A stretch of DNA of 53,579 nt from Paenibacillus gorillae (GCF_000513275.1 NZ_CBVJ010000011.1:1-53579), one strand, 5' to 3'; counted from the first letter of the stretch, positions 7,486 through 16,041 are shown. A program made the numbers and translations. Notes: generated from the sequence alone by a model not told the origin.

Positions 7486-8379
7486 ATGGTAACAGCAAAG
7501 AAAAAATGGGTGCCATATCTGTTTCTGCTTCCCGGCATTCTGCTATTTTTGGCGATAGGCGTTTATTCGGTAGGCTTCTCCGTCATACTCAGTTTTTACA
7601 ACTGGTCGGGGATTGACTTCTCGAACGCAAGATTCGAAGGCTTGTCTAATTTCAAGGATTTTCTGTTGGGCGACAGCCCGGTCGTATCACGTAACTTCTA
7701 CTACGCATTACTGCACAATTTCGAGCTGGCCTTCTTTCAAGTCATTATTGTCATTCCGGTAGCCCTCGTACTCGCATTCGTTTTGCAGAACACGAAGATG
7801 GCCGGCTTTTACCGCACGCTGTATTTCCTGCCGATGATTGCTTCAGGCATCGCGGTTTTCTATGTATGGAAAGGCTTATTCGAGCCTACAGGCGTTCTTA
7901 ACTCCTTATTCGCCACGCTGGGCCTAGATTTTCTAGTCGTGCCCGAAGGGATGCTGGGCAACTCGTCCACATCGCTCATCGGGATCATTATCACTTCCAT
8001 CTGGGGAGGGCTTCCCGGCACACTCCTGCTTTATTATGCAGGTCTTACCGCTGTAGACCCGACACTATACGAAGCCGCAAGCGTTGACGGCGCAAGCAAG
8101 GCGACGATGATACGGAAAATTACATGGCCGCTGCTCAAGCCGATGACGCTCATCGCGGTCATTCAAATGGTGAATGGCGCATTTCAGACGTTCGAGAATG
8201 TATTTATTATGACCGGGGGCGGTCCGGCAGGCAGCACCGAGGTTATCGGAACGCTCGTTTATCGGACGGCATTTATCGATAACGATTACGGTCTCGCCAG
8301 CGCAATCGGCTGGACGTCGTTTCTCGTAACGGGACTCATTGCTATTTTCAGTATTCGCGGCTTTAAGGCTGACATATAG
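7486..8379 (+). CDS. sugar ABC transporter permease (MalF type)
   Basis: A 297-aa polytopic membrane protein with six predicted helices. The first is at residues 5-30 (YLFLLPGILLFLAIGVYSVG). The cytoplasmic EAA loop, YEAASVDGASKATMIRKITW, is the docking site for the ATPase, and the sequence GLTAVDPTLYEAA is typical of MalF-like permeases. An AAAGGATG purine stretch precedes the ATG. It follows the binding lipoprotein in the operon and pairs with the next permease gene, 12 nt downstream. Confidence 0.93.
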   Translation: MVTAKKKWVPYLFLLPGILLFLAIGVYSVGFSVILSFYNWSGIDFSNARFEGLSNFKDFLLGDSPVVSRNFYYALLHNFELAFFQVIIVIPVALVLAFVLQNTKMAGFYRTLYFLPMIASGIAVFYVWKGLFEPTGVLNSLFATLGLDFLVVPEGMLGNSSTSLIGIIITSIWGGLPGTLLLYYAGLTAVDPTLYEAASVDGASKATMIRKITWPLLKPMTLIAVIQMVNGAFQTFENVFIMTGGGPAGSTEVIGTLVYRTAFIDNDYGLASAIGWTSFLVTGLIAIFSIRGFKADI

Positions 8380-8391
8380 GAGGATAAGAGG

Positions 8392-9210
8392 ATGATTAAA
8401 TCAATCAAGCACGTTCTGCTCATCATATACGGCTTCGCTTGCCTCTATCCATTCTTGTGGATGTTCGGAACGTCGCTCAAAACGTCGCAGGATGCTTTGG
8501 CCAACCCACAATCGCCGTTTCCTTCTGGAGCATTTCAGTGGGGCACGTTCGCCGAAGTATGGAACAAACTGAATTTCGGCCGGTTCTTTATGAATAGCGG
8601 CATTGTAAGTATTATCGTTATTGCTGGCGTTATTTTCATCTACAGCATGATGGGCTACGCCTTCGCGAAGTATAGATTTAGAGGGAAAAAGTTTATCTAC
8701 TATATGTTTATTGCGCTGCTGCTCGTGCCGGGCGTAACGATCCTTATTCCGCTCTATATCAATATGACGAATCTTGGGCTGGCTAACAGCTATGTCGGGA
8801 TGATTCTGCCGATGATCAATGGCGCGGCGCCTTTCGCCATCTTCTTGTTCACCAGCTACTTCCGTACGATCTCACATGAGCTGTACGAGAGTGCGGTGCT
8901 GGACGGCTGCAATTCTTTCCGCATCTACTTCCGCATTTATTTGCCGCTGGCGATTCCGGCGATCGGTACGATTGCGATTATGAATTTTATCGGCAGCTGG
9001 AACAACATCCTGTGGCCGATGATCATCATTGACAGCAAAGATTTGTTTACGCTCCCAATGGGGCTGATGTATCTTGATTCCTCTTCCTTCAAGAAGTGGA
9101 ACGAGCTGATGGCTGGCGCTATCATTACAATTCTTCCAATACTCGTAGCCTTCCCATTCCTGCAAAAAATGTACGTACAAGGCATGACTGCCGGATCGGT
9201 GAAAATGTAG
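8392..9210 (+). CDS. sugar ABC transporter permease (MalG type)
   Basis: A 272-aa permease with six predicted helices. It has the MalG-like opening YGFACLYPFLWMFGTSLKTS, the segment GYAFAKYRFRGKKFIYYMFI, and the EAA loop ELYESAVLDGCNSFRIYFRI. The usual loop consensus EAAxxDGA is changed to ESAVLDGC here. The start has AGGAGGATAAGAGG directly upstream. It forms the membrane pore together with the preceding permease. Confidence 0.93.
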   Translation: MIKSIKHVLLIIYGFACLYPFLWMFGTSLKTSQDALANPQSPFPSGAFQWGTFAEVWNKLNFGRFFMNSGIVSIIVIAGVIFIYSMMGYAFAKYRFRGKKFIYYMFIALLLVPGVTILIPLYINMTNLGLANSYVGMILPMINGAAPFAIFLFTSYFRTISHELYESAVLDGCNSFRIYFRIYLPLAIPAIGTIAIMNFIGSWNNILWPMIIIDSKDLFTLPMGLMYLDSSSFKKWNELMAGAIITILPILVAFPFLQKMYVQGMTAGSVKM

Positions 9211-9249
9211 CTTCATCCAAAATCTATTATAAACAGGACGGTACATGAT

Positions 9250-11997
9250 ATGAAAAAGACAGCGCACGTTATCGCGCACTCACATTGGGATAGAGAGTGG
9301 TATTTGCCTTTTGAAAAACACCGGATCAAGCTTGTAGAGCTTATGGAGCTTCTAATCGAGACGATTGATAAAGATCCGAATTACGGCAGCTTTCATCTAG
9401 ACGGACAGACGGTACCGCTGGAAGATTATTTGGAAATTATGCCGCATCGTGCGGAAAAAGTGCGTGAGCTGATTGAGAAAGGCAAGCTGGTCATTGGACC
9501 TTGGTATATTTTGCAAGATGAGTTCTTGATCAGCAGCGAGGCGAACGTGCGTAATTTGCAAATCGGTATTATCGATTCTGAAAAGCTGGGTCCATACGCT
9601 GAAATCGGCTATTTCCCTGATTCATTCGGGAATATCGGGCAAGCGCCGCAAATTTTGCGCCAAGCGGGCATGGATACAGCCGTATACGGGCGCGGCGTGA
9701 AAGCTGTCGGTTTCAATAATGAGATCGGCGAAGATAACCAGTATTTGTCCAAATATTCCGAGATGTACTGGGAATCACCGGACGGCAGCAAGGTGCTCGC
9801 TATCTTATTCGCGAACTGGTATCACAACGGCATGGAAATTCCGGCCGATCCAGAAGCTGCACTTGCTTACTGGAACGAACGTCTTCCGCGAGTAGAAGCT
9901 TATGCTTCGACACCGGAGCTGCTGTTCATGAACGGCTGTGACCATCAGCCGCTGCAAGCTGATCTGACTGAAGCGCTTGCCGTATCGGGTGAAGTTCGTC
10001 CTGACGTCGAGTTCAAGCACTCCAGCTTCCCGGAATATATCGAAGCGGTGAAAGCAAGCCTGCCTGAAGGACTTGCGGTCATTCGCGGCGAGCTGAGAAG
10101 CCAATTTACAGACGGCTGGAATACGCTGGTCAACACAGCTTCGGCACGGGTATACATCAAGCAGGCGAACAATAAGACGCAGACTCAGCTGGAGAAAGTA
10201 ACGGAGCCGCTTGCGGTTATGGCTTATGCAGCAGGCATGGAGTATCCGAAGCATGAACTGACTTACGCTTGGAAAACATTGCTGCGCAACCATCCGCATG
10301 ACAGCATTTGCGGCTGCAGTGTAGACGAGGTTCACCGCGAGATGATGACCCGTTTCGAGAAATCGGTCACGATGGCAGAAGCGGTTGCGGACCGCAGCGC
10401 AGAGTGGCTGACTGGTCAGATCGATACTTCGAGCTTCAGCAAGCTTCAAGGCGCTCCGCGTTTCGATGGGACGGAAGGCCAAAGCGTGCCATTTGTCCTC
10501 TTCAACACGACGGGGCATCGCAGAAGCGGCGTCGTGACGCTCGTCTTGGATGTATGCCGCCATTATTTCGATGGCAAAAGAGCGCCGCATGATCAATATG
10601 CAGGACTGACGGGATACAATCCAGGGAAGCTGGCGGTTGTTGACGCAAGCGGCAACGCGGTAGAAGCGGTAATTGTGAATAAAGGTCTCGCATTCGGCTA
10701 TGATCTTCCGGATGACCGTTTCCGTCAGCCATACTGGGCTTACCAAGTTGAAGTGACCATTGAAGCGAACAACTTGCCGCCGGTAGGTTATGAGACTTAT
10801 GCGCTCGTAGCGGCTGATGCGGTTCAATCGAAAGCAGCTTCCGCCGAAATCGTAACAGACGGCGGCCGCGTATTGGAAAACGAAATCCTGAAGGTCGTTA
10901 TCGCTTCGGACGGCAGCTTCACTGCACTCGACAAGCAGTCCGGCCAAAGCTACAGCAAGCTGGGCTTGTACGAAAATACAGGCGATATCGGCAACGAATA
11001 TATGTACATGCAGCCTGTTGGTGAGACAGCTCTGACGACAGAAGGGCTTCAAGCTGATCTGGAAATCGTGGAAAACAACAGCCTGCGCGGCAGCGTGAAG
11101 CTGACGCATCGCTGGCAGCTGCCGGTGTCGGCCGATGACAAGCTCGACTTGGAGATCAATTCGATGACACCGTTCCGTGAGCGTAAATCCCAGCGCGTAC
11201 AAGAAACGAGAGAAGTTACGATTCAAACAGTACTTACGCTTGAGAAAGGCGACAGAAGCGTTCGGATCGCCAGCGAGATTGACAATACCGTACTGGATCA
11301 CCGTGTTCGGATGCTGTTCCCGACCGGACTCAAGGCTTTCGGCGTAACTGTCGATTCCATCTATGAGCTGGCAGAGCGTCCATTGAAGCCTGAAGCAGAA
11401 TGGATCAATCCGAGCAATGCGCAGCATCAGCAAGCTTTTGTAAGCATGAGTGACGGTTGTTATGGTGTTACAGTTGCCAACAAAGGGCTGCATGAATATG
11501 AAGCGCTGGAGGCTGGTGACGGAACGCTGGCTGTTACACTGCTGAGAAGCGTACGCGAGCTTGGCGACTGGGGCGTATTCGCAACACCAGAAGCTCAATG
11601 CCAAGGCAAGCAGACGGCTGAGCTTAAGCTGATCATTCATGAAGGAACGGCTATTGCTGGCGAAGCTTACGTGGACGCTTATCAATTCCAAGTGCCTTGG
11701 ACAGCGCGTCAAACGGATGTCCATGAAGGCCAACTGTCGGCAAGCGGCAAGCTGATCGATTGGAACGGGGAGCGCTTGGCGGTTACGGCTCTTAAAGTCA
11801 GCGAGTACTCTGGTGATATTATGCTGCGGATGTTCAACGTTTCCGCTGAGCCTACATCGGTAGCAGTAGAATCGTCAGCCGGGTTGAACGGCATCTATAA
11901 GAGCGATATTTTGGAGCGTCCATCGGATGTTCAAGCTGAAGGCAGCCTGGCGGTTGGACCTGCAGAGATCGTTACAATCGGATTGAAACGCGTATAA
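9250..11997 (+). CDS. alpha-mannosidase, glycoside hydrolase family 38
   Basis: Hydrolyses alpha-mannosides, probably in the cytoplasm because there is no signal peptide. The 915-aa length fits bacterial GH38 enzymes. The zinc-site motif AHSHWDREWYLPF (residues 9-21) starts the catalytic domain. YFPDSFGNIGQAPQIL (121-136) carries the likely nucleophile Asp124. HDSICGCSVDEVHREM marks the helical middle domain, and beta-sandwich domains make up the second half. Its place after an ABC importer suggests that it cleaves an imported mannosylated oligosaccharide or mannosyl glycoside. Relatives include MngB, which acts on mannosylglycerate or its 6-phosphate, but no PTS gene is present here. The exact substrate is not deducible. 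Confidence 0.93.
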   Translation: MKKTAHVIAHSHWDREWYLPFEKHRIKLVELMELLIETIDKDPNYGSFHLDGQTVPLEDYLEIMPHRAEKVRELIEKGKLVIGPWYILQDEFLISSEANVRNLQIGIIDSEKLGPYAEIGYFPDSFGNIGQAPQILRQAGMDTAVYGRGVKAVGFNNEIGEDNQYLSKYSEMYWESPDGSKVLAILFANWYHNGMEIPADPEAALAYWNERLPRVEAYASTPELLFMNGCDHQPLQADLTEALAVSGEVRPDVEFKHSSFPEYIEAVKASLPEGLAVIRGELRSQFTDGWNTLVNTASARVYIKQANNKTQTQLEKVTEPLAVMAYAAGMEYPKHELTYAWKTLLRNHPHDSICGCSVDEVHREMMTRFEKSVTMAEAVADRSAEWLTGQIDTSSFSKLQGAPRFDGTEGQSVPFVLFNTTGHRRSGVVTLVLDVCRHYFDGKRAPHDQYAGLTGYNPGKLAVVDASGNAVEAVIVNKGLAFGYDLPDDRFRQPYWAYQVEVTIEANNLPPVGYETYALVAADAVQSKAASAEIVTDGGRVLENEILKVVIASDGSFTALDKQSGQSYSKLGLYENTGDIGNEYMYMQPVGETALTTEGLQADLEIVENNSLRGSVKLTHRWQLPVSADDKLDLEINSMTPFRERKSQRVQETREVTIQTVLTLEKGDRSVRIASEIDNTVLDHRVRMLFPTGLKAFGVTVDSIYELAERPLKPEAEWINPSNAQHQQAFVSMSDGCYGVTVANKGLHEYEALEAGDGTLAVTLLRSVRELGDWGVFATPEAQCQGKQTAELKLIIHEGTAIAGEAYVDAYQFQVPWTARQTDVHEGQLSASGKLIDWNGERLAVTALKVSEYSGDIMLRMFNVSAEPTSVAVESSAGLNGIYKSDILERPSDVQAEGSLAVGPAEIVTIGLKRV

Positions 11998-11998
11998 T

Positions 11999-12016
11999 AG
12001 GCCGCTGCGGCGGCCT
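11999..12016 (+). other. intercistronic GC-rich hairpin
   Basis: AGGCCGC and GCGGCCT form a perfect 7-bp stem with a TGCG loop. It starts within the last bases of the GH38 gene's stop region and has no T-run. It could protect the upstream message from 3' decay or act as a weak attenuator. Confidence 0.6.
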
Positions 12017-12050
12017 CCGATCCATCATGCGAAGGGGGATATAGAATCAA

Positions 12051-13256
12051 ATGGCAAAGATAGCAGGCATTAAATGCATTCGTACGAGGCATGACCGAAC
12101 TTGGACTATTGTAAAAGTAGAGACGGATCAACCGGGCTTGTACGGGATCGGATCCGCCAGCGATATGTATCACCCTACCGCTGTGGAACAAGTGATCGAG
12201 GAGCTTCTGGCTCCGCTGCTCATTGGCCGGGAAGCGGGACAAATCGAAGATATTTGGCAGACGATGTATACGAGCGGCTATTGGCGCAACGGCGCGACGC
12301 TTCATACGGCCATGAGCGGCATTGATATGGCACTGTGGGATATTAAGGGTAAGCAGGCTGGAATGCCGGTCTACGAATTGCTTGGCGGACCGGCCCGTTC
12401 GGAAATCCGGGCATATGGGCATGCCAACGGCAATACCTACGAGCAGCTAGAGGAAGAGGTTGAGCGTTACCGGGAGCAGGGCTACTCCCATATCCGCGTC
12501 CAGCTCGGCGGTTATGGTGGCGGTGGATTCGTAGCAGGAGGCTCTTCAATCTTCCCTCCGGCGAACCGTTTTGACGAGGATTTGTACGTGAAGGCAATTC
12601 CCGAAATGTTCGAGAAGCTCCGCGTGCGCTATGGGATGGAATTGAAATTCACCCATGACGTGCATGAGCACTTGAATCCGGCGGCTGCAGTTGCACTGGC
12701 CAAAAGGCTTGATCCCTACCATTTGTTCTTCTTGGAGGATCTGCTCCAGGTGGAGCATACCGAATGGTACAGGCAAGTTCGCAATGTCAGCACGACGCCG
12801 CAAGCTGTCGGTGAGCTGTTCGTGCATCCGCAGGAATGGCTGCCGCTTGTGAAGGAGCGTTTGATCGATTTTGTGCGGATGCGCGTATCCAAGGCAGGAG
12901 GCATTACCCCTTGCCGCAAAATCGCTGCCGTATGCGAAGCGTTTGGTGTTCGGACGGCTTGGCAGGAGGGCGGGGAAAATGATCCCGTCAACCAGGTGGC
13001 CGCCGCGCATTTGGATATGGCGATTTGGAACTTTGGTGTGCAAGAAAGCAATCATTTCAATGAACGGGAGCGGGAGGTTTTTCCCGGCATGGCTGTCTTT
13101 GAAGGCGGCTGCTTGAAGCTTTCTGGCAAGCCTGGGCTTGGCATCGATATCGATGAAGAGAAAGCTTTATTGCTGGCAGAGCCTGCTTTGGGCAAAACCT
13201 ACCACAGACCGTACAAATTAGACCGCAGACCGGATGGTACACTCGTTCGGCCGTAG
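12051..13256 (+). CDS. ManD/RspA-like enolase-superfamily protein with altered active site
   Basis: A 401-aa protein of the mandelate racemase/enolase superfamily, in the mannonate dehydratase (ManD/RspA) subgroup. The N-terminal capping domain includes IGREAGQIEDIW and SGIDMALWDIKGKQAGMPVY. The barrel carries the presumed metal ligands: Asp203 (HDVHEH, with His205), Glu229 (FLEDL) and Glu255 (AVGELF). Compared with RspA/ManD as I remember them, the HAGGIT motif is KAGGIT here (Lys281), and the SHGPSD loop is WQEGGEND (Gln305). Two histidines are therefore replaced, so it may act on a different acid sugar or by another mechanism. Its neighbours suggest that it handles a product derived from mannose. 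RBS AAGGGGG lies upstream of the ATG. Confidence 0.87.
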   Translation: MAKIAGIKCIRTRHDRTWTIVKVETDQPGLYGIGSASDMYHPTAVEQVIEELLAPLLIGREAGQIEDIWQTMYTSGYWRNGATLHTAMSGIDMALWDIKGKQAGMPVYELLGGPARSEIRAYGHANGNTYEQLEEEVERYREQGYSHIRVQLGGYGGGGFVAGGSSIFPPANRFDEDLYVKAIPEMFEKLRVRYGMELKFTHDVHEHLNPAAAVALAKRLDPYHLFFLEDLLQVEHTEWYRQVRNVSTTPQAVGELFVHPQEWLPLVKERLIDFVRMRVSKAGGITPCRKIAAVCEAFGVRTAWQEGGENDPVNQVAAAHLDMAIWNFGVQESNHFNEREREVFPGMAVFEGGCLKLSGKPGLGIDIDEEKALLLAEPALGKTYHRPYKLDRRPDGTLVRP

Positions 13257-13271
13257 AAGGGTGGAGCGCAA

Positions 13272-14126
13272 ATGAAGACGGTAGTCATAACAGGCGCGGA
13301 AGGCAAGCTGGGACGTTATGTCGTGAAGGAGTTTGCCGAGCACGGCTATCGCGTATTCGGCACCGACATGCGTCCGCCATCGGGAGGAAGAGGATACAGC
13401 CGCTATATGCAGGCTGATCTGGGATCATTAGGAGAGGTATACGGCTTGCTTGCTGACGCGGATAGCGTTGTGCATCTGGCAGCTGTGCCTAATCCGATCA
13501 ACTTCTCGCCTGAGCGTATTTTCAGCAACAATGTCATGTCGACATACAATGTGCTTGAAGCGGCTTCCAAGCTGGGCATTAATAAAGCGGTCATCGGCTC
13601 AAGCGAATCGGCCTATGGCTTCTGCTGGGCGAAGACGCCGTTTGCGCCCGATTTTTTCCCTGTGGATGAGACCCATCCGCTGCTCGCCCAAGAAAGCTAC
13701 GGCTTATCCAAGGGAGTAAATGAGCAGATTGGAGATATGTTCTACCGCAGGGTAGGGATGTCTGTATATGCGCTGAGATTTTCGCATGTTCTGGAGCCTG
13801 ATGAATACGAGCATGTTATTTCCGGATTTGAGCATACGGGAAGGCATCATCGCATTCTGTGGAGTTATATTGATGCACGCGATGCCGCAGAAGCTTGCCG
13901 TTTGGCGGTTGAGAGCGACAAACCGGCAGAGTCCATCGCCTTGAATATTACGGCAAGCGATATGATGACAGATGCATCGCCGGAGCTGCTGCTGAGCAGG
14001 CACTATGCGCAGGTGAAGGATATCCGCAAGCCGGTATCCGAGCTGACCGCATTGGTCAGCAACCGGCTCGCCGAGGACAAGATCGGCTGGAAGCCGCGCC
14101 ATTCGTGGCGCGAGGCGCTGCAATAA
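13272..14126 (+). CDS. NAD-dependent epimerase/dehydratase-like extended SDR
   Basis: A 284-aa Rossmann-fold oxidoreductase. It has the glycine motif TGAEGKLG (residues 7-14), the acidic Asp32 after beta-2 (GTDMRP) typical of NAD preference, the HLAAVPNP segment, SSESAYG as the Ser region, and the YGLSK catalytic Tyr143-Lys147 pair. It is the last gene of the operon, 15 nt after the enolase-superfamily gene. It could oxidise a released hexose or hexuronate to a lactone, as uronate dehydrogenases do, or epimerise a sugar; the sequence does not decide. The RBS GAAGGGTGGAG is strong. Confidence 0.85.
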   Translation: MKTVVITGAEGKLGRYVVKEFAEHGYRVFGTDMRPPSGGRGYSRYMQADLGSLGEVYGLLADADSVVHLAAVPNPINFSPERIFSNNVMSTYNVLEAASKLGINKAVIGSSESAYGFCWAKTPFAPDFFPVDETHPLLAQESYGLSKGVNEQIGDMFYRRVGMSVYALRFSHVLEPDEYEHVISGFEHTGRHHRILWSYIDARDAAEACRLAVESDKPAESIALNITASDMMTDASPELLLSRHYAQVKDIRKPVSELTALVSNRLAEDKIGWKPRHSWREALQ

Positions 14127-14140
14127 CTTTGTGATAACGA

Positions 14141-14178
14141 CTCGTTCGGATGATATTCTCCGAGCGGGCCGTTTTTTT
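14141..14178 (+). terminator. intrinsic terminator of the GH38 operon
   Basis: CTCGTTCGGA pairs with TCCGAGCGGG (10 bp including G-T pairs, loop of 8 nt). A run of seven Ts follows after a 4-5 nt gap. Confidence 0.75.
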
Positions 14179-14258
14179 GTGTTTGTGCGCTGTTGCTACG
14201 GCGTTTGCGATTTCGCACTGTACGCACCTGTGCCATGCAATTGGGGATAGCGAGCCAG

Positions 14259-14679
14259 CTTCGCTCTATAACGAAGAAAGATTCGCAAACCGCCGGACCA
14301 GAGAGTAACAACGAAGCAGCTTCGCAAAATAGCGAAGCCAAGTTCGCAGTGGAAGGCTGCTGACTAGGCTCGCGCCTATACAGCGAATCAATCTTCGCTA
14401 TTCGCGAACTTAGGTTCTCGGAAAGCGAAATTTGCTTCGCTCCGCTAGGGAATGCACTGGGAAAGTGGCGCTGTAGCGAAACTGACTTCGCAAAATAGCG
14501 AATCTGCTTCGCTCGCTGCAAGTGGAGTCCCACAAACGCATTCTGCGCACTTAGCTCAAACGTAACAAGAGAACACGACAATCAATGTTACTCAACAGCA
14601 AAGAAAGGTTCGCAGCCTTGGGAGTATATAAAGTAACTAAGCTCCTAGAGGAACCTAATAAACGATTGCAATGAACCAA
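14259..14679. repeat. GCGAA/TTCGC palindromic repeat, unit 1
   Basis: The first copy of a roughly 420-bp non-coding unit. It is packed with GCGAA and TTCGC words that pair with each other (for example CTTCGC-AAAATA-GCGAA). A conserved core at 14391-14441 reads TTCGCTATTCGCGAAC, then CTTAGGTTC, then GAAAGCGAA. The second copy begins 421 bp later. Its minus-strand open frames look like artefacts of the repeat. Confidence 0.85.
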
Positions 14680-15111
14680 CTTCGCTCTATAGCGAAGAAA
14701 GATTCGCAAACCGCCGGACCAGAGAGTAACAACGAAGCAGCTTCGCAAAATAGCGAAGCCAAGTTCGCAGTGGAAGGCTGCTGACCAGGCCAGCTCCTAT
14801 ACAGCGAATCAAATTTCGCTATTCGCGAACCTAGGTTCACGGAAAGCGAAATTTGATTCGCTCCGCTAGGGAATGCACTGGGAAAGTGGCGCTATAGCGA
14901 AACTGACTTCGCAAAATAGCGAATCTGCTTCGCTCACTGCCATCGAGCCATCGAGGTACCGCCAACACTTCAACTCCGCATATCGCGATACCGTAACAAA
15001 TGAATCCAACAAATCAATGTTACTCAACAGCAAGGAAAGGTTCGCAGCAGTGGGAGCATAATGTGTAACTACGCTTCTAGAGCAACCTAACAATTGCATG
15101 CAGCGAACCGA
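14680..15111. repeat. GCGAA/TTCGC palindromic repeat, unit 2
   Basis: A second, highly similar copy of the unit at 14259. The left 260 bp are nearly identical. The stretch at about 14940-15012 has diverged, and identity resumes at ATCAATGTTACTCAACAGCA. The core lies at 14811-14862. At 15112 a third unit begins (CTTCACTCTATAGCGAAAG) but breaks off within about 25 bp. Nothing else was identified in 14179-15246. Confidence 0.85.
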
Positions 15112-15246
15112 CTTCACTCTATAGCGAAAGAATCATCCATGTTCCGCTTGGAAAATCGGAATTGCCTGGCAGCGGACAATCTCCGCATTGGTCTCTCCGC
15201 GCATAAGCTAATGGCAGAAGGCTGTTTCTTTTCGGGGGGATTGCTC

Positions 15247-15339
15247 ATGGGATACAACAGAAGCCAGCGGCGGACTTCCGCGCTGCTGCCGCTTGTACTA
15301 TTCGTGCTGCTTGTCATTTTACTGTTATACGGATTATGA
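15247..15339 (+). CDS. 30-aa single-helix membrane peptide
   Basis: A short open frame, MGYNRSQRRTSALLPLVLFV and onward. It encodes a basic N-terminus and one hydrophobic helix (about residues 13-29) and ends LLLYGL. TTCGGGGGGATTGCTC precedes the ATG, and a terminator follows 18 bp after the stop. The architecture (Gly-Tyr start, LPLVLFVLLVILL helix) is reminiscent of YjcZ-type sporulation peptides, and the next operon is a sporulation one. Homology is not certain. A longer in-frame start at 15094 would run into repeat sequence and is unlikely. Confidence 0.55.
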   Translation: MGYNRSQRRTSALLPLVLFVLLVILLLYGL

Positions 15340-15357
15340 ATAAGGTTGTGATCCAAA

Positions 15358-15400
15358 GCTCAAGAGACGGTGTCCGCCAGGCTCTTGGGCTTTTTTCTTT
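15358..15400 (+). terminator. intrinsic terminator
   Basis: AGCTCAAGAG pairs with CTCTTGGGCT (one G-T pair) around a 13-15 nt loop. TTTTTTCTTTTTT follows. Confidence 0.85.
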
Positions 15401-15583
15401 TTTCAGCACCCGAGCTTACAACCTGATGACATGCGCATAACTGGAACTGTTCTTACAAATAATGAGTAAGAAATCGTGCGAGCCTTATCGGAAAAAATGG
15501 CTTTGTTGCGCGATCATTTCAGCCTCAGGAGGGGAACTCATTGTCATCGAACAGCAGCGCAGAGAACGGCAAATAGCCCCAAA

Positions 15584-16039
15584 ATGTCGATGTCTCCCAA
15601 GGAATATCAGGCGTTCGCCAAGACGCGAGAGCCTTCGCGGTCGATTTTCACCAATTGTTTGAAGGCCTTCTTGTTCGGAGGAATAATTTGCTTTATCGGA
15701 CAAGGCATCCAGGAGATGTTTATTCATCTCATGGGCATGAGCAAAGAGGATGCCAGCAATCCGACCGTAGCGGTGCTTATTCTAATATCCGTTATTTTAA
15801 CCAGCCTTGGCGTTTATGATAAAATCGCGCAATGGGCGGGAGCTGGGACTGCGGTTCCCGTTACCGGCTTTGCCAACTCCATGTGTTCGGCCGCTCTCGA
15901 GCACCGCAGCGAAGGCTTAGTGCTTGGCGTTGGCGCGAATATGTTCAAGCTTGCCGGTTCTGTAATTGTGTTTGGTACGGTTGCCGCCTTTTTTGTCGGG
16001 ATTGCGCATTTGCTGCTCGGCACTAACGGGGGGCACTGA
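15584..16039 (+). CDS. spoVAC: stage V sporulation protein AC
   Basis: An inner-membrane component of the SpoVA channel that moves dipicolinic acid into the forespore and out at germination. About 151 aa with the hydrophobic segments FLFGGIICFIGQGIQ, PTVAVLILISVILTSLGVYD and VIVFGTVAAFFVGIAHLL, plus the family motif GAGTAVPVTGFANSM. The start is uncertain. ATG 15584 (MSMSPKEYQ) fits homologues but lacks a good RBS. A strong AGGAGGGG at 15527-15534 instead precedes a TTG at 15541, which opens an 11-codon frame ending at 15576. Deleting one base near 15571-15576 would join that TTG to the spoVAC frame. This could be a sequence error, a frameshift, or a coupled leader peptide. Followed by spoVAD 2 nt downstream. 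Confidence 0.9.
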   Translation: MSMSPKEYQAFAKTREPSRSIFTNCLKAFLFGGIICFIGQGIQEMFIHLMGMSKEDASNPTVAVLILISVILTSLGVYDKIAQWAGAGTAVPVTGFANSMCSAALEHRSEGLVLGVGANMFKLAGSVIVFGTVAAFFVGIAHLLLGTNGGH

Positions 16040-16041
16040 TC

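Noticed and set aside
9805..11733. A 642-codon open frame on the minus strand
   Set aside because: It lies wholly antisense to the GH38 gene, has no domain I recognise, and reflects codon bias of the real gene.
14003..14840. Several minus-strand frames with repeated SRIAKxDSLY and ASLFCEAASLL peptides
   Set aside because: They recur because the DNA repeat recurs; no ribosome binding sites and no stable frame between copies.
15435..15462. Sigma-G promoter for spoVA (GCATAA plus CAAATAA)
   Set aside because: The -10-like element matches poorly and spacing is short; too weak to annotate.
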